Counted from the first letter of the stretch, positions 1 through 6,267 are shown. The stretch is DNA of 6,587 bases from JBCFBK01 sp039679975 (GCA_039679975.1 JBDKTZ010000255.1:1-6587), one strand, 5' to 3'. Numbers and translations: made by a program. The notes: generated from the sequence alone by a model not told the origin.

Positions 1-203
1 GCTATTCCATCGACCAAATCATCGATGGGGAAACTGTGGCCGAAGTGCTCGATTACGTGCAATACAATCCTAAAAAGATGGTCCGGTCGGTTGAGACCTG
101 GGTGACGACCTCTGTGAAAGCCGGTAAAATCTCGGCAACCGAGGGGAAAGAGTTCCTCTCGAACTACCGTTCCGGACTATATGGATATACCTATCTGGAG
201 TAG
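1..203 (+). CDS. speA: Biosynthetic arginine decarboxylase, C-terminal end (partial)
   Basis: This is the 3' end of a gene that starts before the window. The reading frame begins at base 3 and gives 66 residues before the TAG at 201-203. The final residues, GLYGYTYLE, and the preceding helical stretch with DGETVAEVLDYVQY resemble the C-terminal helical domain of the SpeA-type, PLP-dependent arginine decarboxylases. These convert arginine to agmatine and CO2 in the cytoplasm, the first step of one route to putrescine and longer polyamines. The PLP-binding barrel and the active-site residues lie outside the window, so the assignment rests on the tail alone. No clear intrinsic terminator follows, and the gap to cydA is 118 bases, so a shared transcript is possible but unproven. 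The name is recalled family similarity, not a database match. Confidence 0.77.
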   Translation, partial: YSIDQIIDGETVAEVLDYVQYNPKKMVRSVETWVTTSVKAGKISATEGKEFLSNYRSGLYGYTYLE

Positions 204-286
204 AAGGGAAACCGCGTCCTGTCTTGATACTTGTGCCTGTTATTTCAATTTCCTGAAAACACAAAGCAGCTTCAGTTGTTGAATTG

Positions 287-294
287 TATAATTG
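287..294 (+). promoter_or_regulatory. Possible -7/-10 promoter box upstream of cydA
   Basis: TATAATTG at 287-294 fits the Bacteroidota -7 consensus TAnnTTTG with one mismatch, and it also contains a perfect TATAAT. It lies 27 bases before the cydA start, which would give a short leader of about 20 bases. I see no convincing TTG element at the expected distance upstream, so this is a weak call. Three AATTG copies surround the box (282-286, 290-294, 296-300). Confidence 0.3.
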
Positions 295-321
295 GAATTG
301 CTTACATCAAAAGGTTGAAGG

Positions 322-1629
322 ATGGATGAATTACTGGCTGCCCGTTATCAAATGGGTGTTTCATTGGGTTTTCATATTGTATTTGCCTGTATAGGTATGG
401 TGATGCCATGGTTTATGTTTGTCGCCGAATGGAAGTGGCTGCGTACAGATAATCCGGTTTATTTGGATCTTGCCAAGGCCTGGGCAAAAGGGGTTGCCAT
501 TTTTTTTGCCGTTGGTGCCGTTTCAGGGACCGTACTTTCTTTCGAACTCGGACTTCTCTGGCCCACATTTATGAAACACGCCGGACCCATTTTTGGTCTG
601 CCTTTCTCCTGGGAAGGAACGGCGTTTTTTGTTGAAGCAATTGCCCTCGGCCTTTTTCTTTACGGATGGAACAGGCTGAACAAGCGCATACACTTATACA
701 ATGGACTGGTTGTGGGGATTGCCGGAGTACTGTCGGGTATTTTCGTTATTTCTGCAAATTCCTGGATGAACAATCCTGCGGGCTTTGATTGGATAAACGG
801 GCAGGCAGAGAATATTGACCCGGTGAGGGCCATGTTCAACGGTTCCTGGTTTCCGCAAGCCCATCATATGATCATCGCTGCCTTCTCGGCTACAGGTTTT
901 GCCGTGGCAGGCGTTCATGCCATTCTTTATCTCCGGAACAGGCTTGATATTCATGCCAAGGCTATTCGCATCGCGCTTGCCTTTGCTTCTGTTGCGGCGA
1001 TTGTACAACCGCTCAGCGGTGACCATATCGCGAAGAACGTGGCCGACACCCAGCCGGCCAAGCTTGCTGCCTTTGAATCGCATTTCAAAACACAGACTTC
1101 TGCACCTCTTTTGATCGGAGGTATTCCCGACGTGGAAAAGCGTGAGGTGAGGTATGGCATAGAACTACCGGGATTCCTCAGTTTTCTTGCTTATGGCGAT
1201 TTTAATGCGGAAGTAAAGGGGCTTGAAGAGTTTCCGGAGGACGAATGGCCGCCGGTTCCCATTGTTCATTATTCATTCCAGATCATGGTCGCCATTGGAA
1301 CATTTCTTGCGTTACTGGGCGTGATCTTCTTTCTGGGACATTACAAGTGGAAAAACTGGCTGGAGAAGAGATGGTGGCTCAAGCTGCTGATCATTGCTAT
1401 GCCGCTGGGGTTCCTTGCCGTTGAGGCAGGCTGGATTGTTACTGAAGTGGGACGCCAGCCCTGGATCATATACGGGATCATGAAAACCAAAGATTCGCTG
1501 ACACCCATGCCCGGAATTCAGTACACACTTTATCTTGTTACTGCGATATACTTGCTGCTAAGCTTTGTGGTAATTTGGCTGCTCGGGCGTCAAATCAAAA
1601 TGTTGCATGCTAAATACATCAAATCATGA
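322..1629 (+). CDS. cydA: Cytochrome bd-type quinol oxidase subunit I, short Q-loop
   Basis: CydA is the haem-bearing subunit of the bd oxidase, an inner-membrane enzyme that oxidises quinol and reduces O2 to water without pumping protons. By motif alignment from memory to E. coli CydA, the key residues are present: H18 (high-spin haem ligand), the E98/E105 pair in SWEG and FFVE, H182 and M322 (haem b558 ligands), K247 and E252 in KLAAFE (quinol site), and GRQPW at 377-381. The protein has 435 residues against about 520 in E. coli. The difference lies in the periplasmic loop after KLAAFE, so this is the short Q-loop (CIO-like) type. The start at 322 keeps the usual N-terminus before H18, and AAAAGG at 309-314 could be its ribosome-binding site. 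The stop overlaps the cydB start by four bases, so the two are translationally coupled. No CydX-like small subunit and no cydCD follow. Confidence 0.95.
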   Translation: MDELLAARYQMGVSLGFHIVFACIGMVMPWFMFVAEWKWLRTDNPVYLDLAKAWAKGVAIFFAVGAVSGTVLSFELGLLWPTFMKHAGPIFGLPFSWEGTAFFVEAIALGLFLYGWNRLNKRIHLYNGLVVGIAGVLSGIFVISANSWMNNPAGFDWINGQAENIDPVRAMFNGSWFPQAHHMIIAAFSATGFAVAGVHAILYLRNRLDIHAKAIRIALAFASVAAIVQPLSGDHIAKNVADTQPAKLAAFESHFKTQTSAPLLIGGIPDVEKREVRYGIELPGFLSFLAYGDFNAEVKGLEEFPEDEWPPVPIVHYSFQIMVAIGTFLALLGVIFFLGHYKWKNWLEKRWWLKLLIIAMPLGFLAVEAGWIVTEVGRQPWIIYGIMKTKDSLTPMPGIQYTLYLVTAIYLLLSFVVIWLLGRQIKMLHAKYIKS

Positions 1630-2636
1630 CAGAACTGATCCTGGCAATTATGGGAGTATGTCTCTTGCTTTATGTCGTGCTTGGAGGCGCTGATTTTGGA
1701 GGAGGCATTCTGGAACTGATCACCGGTGGCAAAGATTCGGGTGTCGTTGCAAGGGCGATTGCTCCGGTGTGGGAGGCTAATCACGTTTGGCTCATTCTGG
1801 TGGTGGTGATCTTGTTTGTGGCATTCCCGCCGGTTTATTCGGTCATTCTGACCACGCTGCATATTCCGGTGTTGCTGGCGTTGATCGGAATTGTTCTTCG
1901 CGGCTCAGCCTTTACCTTCCGGCATTATGATATTGAGGAAGAAAGGCCGATGGCTGTTTATACGGCTGTATTCAGGATTTCAAGCCTGCTTACTACTTTT
2001 TTTCTGGGAGTCACCATGGGCGCGCTGATCCTGGGTGAAATGACCAATGATTATACGCAAGGTTTTTACAGGGTTTATGTTCATCCCTGGTTTAATTTTT
2101 TCAGCTTAAGTCTGGGCATTTTTTTGGTAATCCTGTTTGCCTTTCTGGCCAATATCTATACCCTTGGTGAACTTCACGAGGCAAAGCATATCAACCGTTT
2201 CACCCGATGGGCGAAGTACCTGGTCCTGGCATTGGTTGGCGAAGGACTCGTGGTTTTTCTGGCCGCTGAGGTTGACGGACGGCACCTGTTCAATGCTTTT
2301 TATCACTCTCCGGTCAGCATGATATGCGTAGCGCTGGCGACGTTGGCGCTGCCGTTGCTGTGGGTCGGACTTAAGCGACATAGCCGCAATCTGCTAAGGA
2401 TTGTGGCGGGATTTCAGACTACTATGATCGTATTGGGCTGGTTTGCTATCCAATTGCCGGTATTGGTGCGTATGAGTAATGGGAACGATATCACTTATCA
2501 AAGCGCCGCTGCTCCCCCGCAGGTACAGTATTATATGCTCATCGCTCTGATCGTTGGGGTACTGATCATCTTTCCGTATGTCGGATACCTTTACAAAACT
2601 TTTAAGTTCAGCGGGAAAGCGCCCCTGGTGAAATAG
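1626..2636 (+). CDS. cydB: Cytochrome bd-type quinol oxidase subunit II
   Basis: CydB is the partner membrane subunit that assembles with CydA and is needed for stable haem insertion. This 336-residue protein is almost entirely hydrophobic, with about eight or nine membrane segments. It carries the family signature GGADFGGG near residues 20-27 (conserved acid D23) and the second conserved block APVWEANHVW at 46-55. There E50 takes the place of the Asp found next to Trp in E. coli CydB, probably a conservative change. TLGELH at 179-184 is another recognisable block. The start ATG overlaps the cydA stop in an ATGA at 1626-1629. No Shine-Dalgarno site is visible, which fits re-initiation by ribosomes leaving cydA. 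I see no strong terminator after the stop, only an inverted repeat at 2650-2704. Confidence 0.94.
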   Translation: MTELILAIMGVCLLLYVVLGGADFGGGILELITGGKDSGVVARAIAPVWEANHVWLILVVVILFVAFPPVYSVILTTLHIPVLLALIGIVLRGSAFTFRHYDIEEERPMAVYTAVFRISSLLTTFFLGVTMGALILGEMTNDYTQGFYRVYVHPWFNFFSLSLGIFLVILFAFLANIYTLGELHEAKHINRFTRWAKYLVLALVGEGLVVFLAAEVDGRHLFNAFYHSPVSMICVALATLALPLLWVGLKRHSRNLLRIVAGFQTTMIVLGWFAIQLPVLVRMSNGNDITYQSAAAPPQVQYYMLIALIVGVLIIFPYVGYLYKTFKFSGKAPLVK

Positions 2637-2649
2637 AGAAGGCTGTGTC

Positions 2650-2704
2650 TGCCAGATGATGATGGCATATGTTGTGAAATATATCCGGCTCGCATCATCA
2701 GGCA
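2650..2704. repeat. Imperfect inverted repeat between cydB and the glycosyltransferase gene
   Basis: The arms TGCCAGATGATG (2650-2661) and CATCATCAGGCA (2693-2704) are reverse complements over 12 bases with one mismatch, separated by 31 bases. The right arm is not followed by a T run, so it is not a textbook intrinsic terminator. It could form a stem at the 3' end of the cyd transcript or be an operator for the downstream gene. Its left arm covers the upstream ATG cluster at 2656-2664, an argument against translation starting there. Confidence 0.45.
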
Positions 2705-2720
2705 TCTCAACGCCATTTCT

Positions 2721-2728
2721 TATATTTG
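2721..2728 (+). promoter_or_regulatory. Bacteroidota-type -7 promoter box for the glycosyltransferase gene
   Basis: TATATTTG at 2721-2728 is an exact match to the Bacteroidota -7 consensus TAnnTTTG. It ends 23 bases before the ATG at 2752, so transcription would begin within about 20 bases of that codon. No clear TTG -33 element lies 17-23 bases upstream, which lowers confidence. If active, it separates this gene from the cyd operon and makes the upstream ATGs at 2656-2664 untranslatable from this transcript. Confidence 0.42.
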
Positions 2729-2751
2729 AAGATCCAACAGACAGTATAAAA

Positions 2752-4290
2752 ATGACACGGATCGCCTGGTTCTTTCGCCAATACTGGATTTTGCTCCTGC
2801 TGGTTGTGGTTAAAACAGGTCTGCAGTTTGTTCTGATCAATCCGGCCTACGAGCTTCATCGGGACGAATTTCTGCATCTCGACCAGGCCTTTCATCCGGC
2901 CGCAGGGTACATTTCGGTGCCGCCTTTCACTTCGTGGATGTCGGCGCTCATCTGTCTGTTTGGTGGCGGACTATTCTGGGTCAGGCTCATTCCGGCCCTT
3001 TTTGGGGCGCTGACTATCGTTCTTTCCTGGCTGATTGTTGAGGAACTTGGCGGCCGATTACCTGCCAAACTACTCACAACGACCTTCCTGATCTTTTCGG
3101 TTTACGCCCGGATCAATGTCCTGTTTCAGCCAAATTCGTTCGATATCCTGGCCTGGACGGCAATATTCTGGTCGCTCATCAGGTATGTCCGGACACAGGA
3201 TGTCAGATGGTTGCTGATTCTGGCCGTAGTTACAGCACTGGGATTGTATAACAAGTACACGGTTGTTTTTCTGATTACCGGTCTCATTGGCGGCCTCATG
3301 CTGACCCGTCAACGGACTATTTTCCGGGCAAAGTGGTTTTATATAGCGATTGCGTTTTGCCTGCTGCTGTTCCTGCCGAATATCATTTGGCAGATTACTC
3401 ATTATTTCCCGGTCATTTACCATATGAAAGCTTTGAACAACTCGCAGCTGGTAAATATTACCTACTCCGGGTTCCTGCTCGATCAGCTTAAATCCGGAGT
3501 GATCGGTATTTTAACCCTGGCTTCTTTTTGGGCGCTCATTTTTTATAAGCCATTCAGAGTTTATCGTTTTATTGGCTTGACTTTCGTGGCGGTTCTCACG
3601 CTGTTTACGCTTAGTCGTGCCAAAAGCTATTATGCGCTGGGACTGTATCCGGTGATGTTTTGCATGGGAAGCGTTTACCTGGAAGCGGTGCTGAACAAAT
3701 GGAAATCGGTGGCGATCCCTGCGTTGATTGTGCTGAATATCTTGTTTTTTTTCCTTATTGCCAGGTATATCATGCCTTTTCAAAGCCCGGAACAGATTAT
3801 AACGAACAGAGAATCGTATCAGGAGTTAGGGCTTCTTCGTTGGGAAGATGGGCGGGATCATTCTCTTCCGCAGGATTTTGCCGACATGAGCGGCTGGAGT
3901 GAAATGGCCGGCAAGGCATTGAAAACGTGGCAGATGATTCCCGCCGACGAACAGAAAAACACCTTGATCTTTTGTGACAATTACGGGCAGACCGGTGCCT
4001 TGAACTATTACAACAGGAAGAAAATGCCCGAAGCTTATTCTTTTAACACCGATTACATTTATTGGCTGCCGCAGCTTGAGCGGATCGATAACGTTTTATT
4101 GGTGGGCAAACGGCCTGATAAGGAGGTCATCGACATGTTTCGCGAAATAAAGGCTGTCGAAGTAGTATCGGATGAGTTTGCCCGTGAAAAGGGAACAACG
4201 GTTTTCTTACTGTTAGGGGCCAAGCCCGGTTTCACCGAATTCTTCTATGACATGGCTGAAGAGCGAAAAGCAGAATTTGATATCTTTTAA
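2752..4290 (+). CDS. GT-C fold membrane glycosyltransferase (ArnT/PMT-like, GT39/GT83 type)
   Basis: This is a predicted inner-membrane enzyme that would transfer a sugar from a polyprenyl-phosphate donor to an acceptor on the periplasmic side. From the 2752 start it has 512 residues. After the first membrane helix comes ELHRDEF at 34-40, with the acidic residues D38 and E39 expected of the catalytic first loop in GT-C enzymes. Then come YISVPPFTSW (53-62), matching the Tyr/Pro-Pro segment of ArnT-like proteins, LPNIIWQ (208-214) and SRAKSYYALGLYP (288-300). About ten helices end near residue 340. A soluble C-terminal domain follows, containing DNYGQTGALNYY (409-420). The frame stays open upstream to an ATG cluster at 2656, but that 32-residue extension lies over an inverted repeat and a promoter-like box. 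The 2752 ATG has a hydrophobic N-terminus and an A-rich leader. Donor and acceptor cannot be deduced, and no glycan cluster is adjacent. Confidence 0.85.
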   Translation: MTRIAWFFRQYWILLLLVVVKTGLQFVLINPAYELHRDEFLHLDQAFHPAAGYISVPPFTSWMSALICLFGGGLFWVRLIPALFGALTIVLSWLIVEELGGRLPAKLLTTTFLIFSVYARINVLFQPNSFDILAWTAIFWSLIRYVRTQDVRWLLILAVVTALGLYNKYTVVFLITGLIGGLMLTRQRTIFRAKWFYIAIAFCLLLFLPNIIWQITHYFPVIYHMKALNNSQLVNITYSGFLLDQLKSGVIGILTLASFWALIFYKPFRVYRFIGLTFVAVLTLFTLSRAKSYYALGLYPVMFCMGSVYLEAVLNKWKSVAIPALIVLNILFFFLIARYIMPFQSPEQIITNRESYQELGLLRWEDGRDHSLPQDFADMSGWSEMAGKALKTWQMIPADEQKNTLIFCDNYGQTGALNYYNRKKMPEAYSFNTDYIYWLPQLERIDNVLLVGKRPDKEVIDMFREIKAVEVVSDEFAREKGTTVFLLLGAKPGFTEFFYDMAEERKAEFDIF

Positions 4291-4402
4291 ACAAACACGA
4301 GCTATTATGTCTCTTTTTTGTCGTTTGTCAGGCTATAATCGGAAGAGTACGCATGGCATGGAGCTGTGCGTTGAGGACAACTCATTTTGTGACTGAGAAC
4401 CC

Positions 4403-4434
4403 TTGACTTCTATTGGTCTGATGTCGTAACTTTC
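4403..4434 (+). promoter_or_regulatory. Probable Bacteroidota promoter for the DUF4412-like gene
   Basis: TTG at 4403-4405 (within TTGACT) and TAACTTTC at 4427-4434 are separated by 21 bases. This matches the Bacteroidota -33 TTG / -7 TAnnTTTG arrangement with one mismatch at the last base of the -7 box. Transcription would start near 4440, giving a leader of about 25 bases before the ATG at 4466. It is the best-spaced promoter candidate in the window. Confidence 0.45.
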
Positions 4435-4465
4435 AGGTAATCAATTTAACTGAAACTGAATTACG

Positions 4466-5350
4466 ATGAGAACGACGAAACTGCTATTTTTAATGATTCT
4501 GTGCATCCTGTTTGTGCCTGAAGTGTCAGGGCAAGGTTTCCTGAACAAAGTAGGAAAGAAACTCCTCGAAAAAGCAAATACTTCTTCGCCCGAAAAAGAA
4601 GTGAAAGACTCCGTCACAAGCACGGAAAATGCACCTGCCGGTGAACCTTCGCAACAGGCCAACCCCATGGGCAACCTGTTTGGCAAAATGGGGATCTCGT
4701 CCGAACCGGTAAAGATTGAAGACACGTATGTGTTCGATCTGTCTGTTCACATGCTTGCTGAAAACTATCGCGGCGACAAGAAAGAATCGGAGCGAACATT
4801 TATCTACTATTTCGATCAGAATGTAAAAAACCTCGCTTTCGAGCCGGGCCCCGGAACCGGGAAAGATCAGGTGCAGGGAAGTTTTATCATCGACGTGAAG
4901 AACAACGCCATGATCATGTTGGCAGATCAGGACGGGAAAAAATCGGCGATGGTCTTCCGGCAAAATTTCAGTGATCTTGCCAAACCGGAAAACCAGGATG
5001 AAGCGAACGTTGAGGGAAGCTTCACCAAAACGGGCCGGAGTAAGACAATTCTTGGTTATAAATGCGATGAATACCGCTACGATGACGCAAAAGAAAAGAC
5101 CGAGTCTTTCTTTTGGATTACCCCGGAAGTCGACCTCAAACTGTTTGGTATGGGTGAAGCCCCGACAAAGAAAAGTGCTCTTCCAAAGAATATGCCTGCA
5201 GGTTTTACGATGGAATATGTCATCACGAATACGCGCAACAATGACCGTACCGTGATGACCGTCACCAATATCGGGAAAAATATCAGTAAGCAGATCAGCA
5301 TGAAGGCCTACGAGGTTCAGCAAATTGGCGGTGCGATGAATCCGGATTGA
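4466..5350 (+). CDS. Secreted DUF4412-like protein of unknown function
   Basis: The 294-residue product begins with a signal peptide: basic MRTTK, a hydrophobic core to about residue 17, then PEVSGQG with likely cleavage near 22-23. It should therefore be exported to the periplasm or beyond. Residues 24-38 are a Lys-rich amphipathic stretch (GFLNKVGKKLLEKAN). A Ser/Glu/Pro-rich linker follows to about 80, then a domain rich in predicted beta strands from about 85 to 288. The block SKTILGYKCDEYRYD (192-206), followed by a Trp-Ile-Thr-Pro turn (217-220), resembles the DUF4412 family, in which a protein is measured against a GYxCxxY motif. C200 is the only Cys in the mature part. C13 is not in a lipobox, so I do not call it a lipoprotein. 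No function is known to me. There is no Shine-Dalgarno site before the ATG. It appears to be monocistronic. Confidence 0.75.
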   Translation: MRTTKLLFLMILCILFVPEVSGQGFLNKVGKKLLEKANTSSPEKEVKDSVTSTENAPAGEPSQQANPMGNLFGKMGISSEPVKIEDTYVFDLSVHMLAENYRGDKKESERTFIYYFDQNVKNLAFEPGPGTGKDQVQGSFIIDVKNNAMIMLADQDGKKSAMVFRQNFSDLAKPENQDEANVEGSFTKTGRSKTILGYKCDEYRYDDAKEKTESFFWITPEVDLKLFGMGEAPTKKSALPKNMPAGFTMEYVITNTRNNDRTVMTVTNIGKNISKQISMKAYEVQQIGGAMNPD

Positions 5351-5406
5351 TCTTTTCTGAAGGAACCGGCACGAAAGAAAGAAAACGACAAAATGACTTT
5401 ATAAAA

Positions 5407-5436
5407 GCAGGGCCCAACCCGAAGGTTGAACCCTGC
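5407..5436 (-). terminator. UUCG-loop hairpin, terminator-like when read on the minus strand
   Basis: GCAGGG (5407-5412) pairs with CCCTGC (5431-5436), and AACC (5416-5419) with GGTT (5424-5427), across a 3x3 internal loop. On the minus strand the apical loop reads C(TTCG)G, the very stable tetraloop, and the stem is followed by TTTTAT. On the plus strand there is no T run after the stem. It could end transcripts coming from the right, but no minus-strand gene lies there. It may instead be half of a palindromic repeat, or part of the structured region that follows. Confidence 0.35.
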
Positions 5437-5459
5437 AACGCATGCCAGTACCGCAGTGC

Positions 5460-5552
5460 AGCCCAGACGCAAATCAGAGATTGGCCGGGAAGCGGCCCGA
5501 ACGGGTCAACGCCCCGTAGCCACCTGGGTGTCGGGCTTAAATTCGATTTTTT
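5460..5552 (+). other. Candidate structured RNA or palindromic repeat (multi-stem)
   Basis: AGCCC-A-GAC (5460-5468) can pair with GTCGGGCT (5530-5537) as eight base pairs with one bulged A. This stem encloses two smaller ones: GGCCG/CGGCC (5483-5487 with 5493-5497) and ACGGG/CCCGT (5501-5505 with 5513-5517), giving a three-way-junction shape. T6 follows at 5547-5552. I do not recognise SRP RNA, tmRNA, RNase P RNA or tRNA in it. It could be a small RNA, a 3' UTR element of the gene before it, or a repeated intergenic element. The orientation is a guess from the T run. Confidence 0.3.
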
Positions 5553-5588
5553 CCAACCACAACCCATTTCAATTTTATTTCTAAATTT

Positions 5589-5598
5589 AACAGCTGTT
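5589..5598. repeat. Perfect 10-base palindrome in the leader of the CPBP gene
   Basis: AACAGCTGTT is its own reverse complement. It lies 54 bases before the ATG at 5653, just after TAAATTTA (5582-5589), which is one mismatch from the TAnnTTTG -7 box. The position suits an operator overlapping a promoter, but a palindrome of this size in AT-rich DNA may be chance. Confidence 0.25.
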
Positions 5599-5652
5599 TA
5601 TCTGAACAATGGAAAAATGCTGGAACGTTGGCTTTAATGCGAGACTGAACAA

Positions 5653-6195
5653 ATGAAAAAAATACCACCTAGACGGGACCTACTTCAATTTCTTAAAAAA
5701 CCAACTTTTGACAGGTTCCAAGATTTATCAATAAAAGCGAAAATTGGTATTTTGCTTAAGGTTCTTATTCTTACTTACATCGGATTAATTGTAGCCAATC
5801 TGCCTTTTCAAGTTCTAAAAGGATTGAATGTAATTGGTGAAATATCTTCAAACGTTAATATTGCAGTTGAAACAATTACGAAACGAAATAATGATTATAA
5901 ACCTTACTTTATTCTTTCATCCGTCATATTAGTTCCGCTACTCGAAGAAACGGCCTTCAGGCTATTTCTTACAAAATATAGAGTAGACTTTTTTATCATG
6001 TCTATATCTGTCATTTTTGGTGCTTTAATCGTACATTTCATTAATACAACCCTCTGGAGGCCCGACTCCTACTTATATATAAGGATAAGACTGGGGTTTT
6101 TATATTCCATTGCTTTACATTTTATAATATTGACTATCAGATTTGGACTACCAGAATTAATAAACGCATTAAAAGCTAAAGACGCACTTTTATAA
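5653..6195 (+). CDS. Short CPBP-family (CAAX protease-like) membrane protein
   Basis: The 180-residue product has a basic N-terminus and about four hydrophobic segments: roughly 30-52, 84-97, 112-130 and 146-165. VPLLEETAFR (94-103) is the EExxxR motif of the CPBP/ABI family of intramembrane glutamic proteases, with E98, E99 and R103. Possible further active-site histidines are H128 in the third segment and H156 in the fourth. The usual Asn or Asp after the last His is not evident, so activity is uncertain. Family members are often 200-300 residues, so this one is short. The gene is about 32% G+C against roughly half in the cyd operon, with many ATA, AAA and TTA codons, which suggests acquisition from elsewhere. 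Family roles include CAAX processing, bacteriocin immunity and self-protection, but no bacteriocin gene is visible here, so its job is unknown. It has no Shine-Dalgarno site and a hairpin after the stop. Confidence 0.72.
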   Translation: MKKIPPRRDLLQFLKKPTFDRFQDLSIKAKIGILLKVLILTYIGLIVANLPFQVLKGLNVIGEISSNVNIAVETITKRNNDYKPYFILSSVILVPLLEETAFRLFLTKYRVDFFIMSISVIFGALIVHFINTTLWRPDSYLYIRIRLGFLYSIALHFIILTIRFGLPELINALKAKDALL

Positions 6196-6210
6196 ACTGA
6201 ATAGGAGATC

Positions 6211-6235
6211 AACTGTTGTCAATTTTGCAACAGTT
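6211..6235 (+). terminator. Hairpin after the CPBP gene, possible weak terminator
   Basis: AACTGTTG (6211-6218) and CAACAGTT (6228-6235) form a perfect eight-base-pair stem with a nine-base loop, starting 16 bases after the stop codon. The stem is AT-rich and is followed by TAATAAGGG, not a T run, so termination would be inefficient at best. The position at the end of the gene is the main support. Confidence 0.38.
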
Positions 6236-6267
6236 TAATAAGGGCTGTCATTATCAAAAGCAGGCAA

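Larger units (their letters stand above)
5351..5652. other. 302-base non-coding gap with a GC-rich structured island
   Basis: No credible gene is seen here. Open frames exist on both strands (for example 5347-5637 on + from a TTG, and 5295-5567 on -), but they run through palindromic DNA and resemble no family I recognise. The centre (5407-5537) is about 66% G+C by hand count, clearly above both flanks. It holds a hairpin at 5407-5436 and a nested set of stems at 5460-5537, then a run of six T at 5547-5552. The right part (5555-5652) is AT-rich and holds the leader of the next gene, with a perfect 10-base palindrome AACAGCTGTT at 5589-5598. Confidence 0.6.

Noticed and set aside
222..250. FNR/Crp-like half site TTGAT upstream of cydA
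   Set aside because: The second half of the palindrome is missing at the required spacing.
2637..2751. Possible CydX-like small subunit gene after cydB
   Set aside because: The only short frame here is the extension of the glycosyltransferase. It lacks the single Trp-rich membrane helix expected of CydX.
4291..4328. Possible intrinsic terminator after the glycosyltransferase (ACAAAC at 4291-4296 with GTTTGT at 4323-4328, T6 at 4314-4319)
   Set aside because: The stem is AT-rich and bulged, and the T run lies inside the loop, not after the stem, so it does not have terminator shape.
4348..4372. Small dyad ACGCA / TGCGT between the glycosyltransferase and the DUF4412-like gene
   Set aside because: It has only five pairs, a long loop and no T run. 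It is within chance expectation.
4476..4505. Lipoprotein signal in the DUF4412-like protein (Cys at residue 13)
   Set aside because: The Cys is inside the hydrophobic core and the residues before it do not fit a lipobox. A signal-peptidase I site at about 22 fits better.
4526..5323. Long minus-strand frame (265 codons) opposite the DUF4412-like gene
   Set aside because: It is a shadow of a gene with a signal peptide, promoter and family motif on the + strand. The antisense product shows no domain.
5295..5567. Open frame of 90 codons on the minus strand over the same island
   Set aside because: It overlaps the 3' end of a convincing gene and is explained by the low stop-codon density of GC-rich DNA. 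Its apparent well-formed sequence may reflect a repeat, noted as a finding instead.
5347..5637. Open frame of 96 codons on the + strand in the gap after the DUF4412-like gene
   Set aside because: It begins with a TTG overlapping the end of the previous gene, runs through the palindromic island, has no recognisable family or ribosome-binding site, and its composition looks like translated structured DNA.
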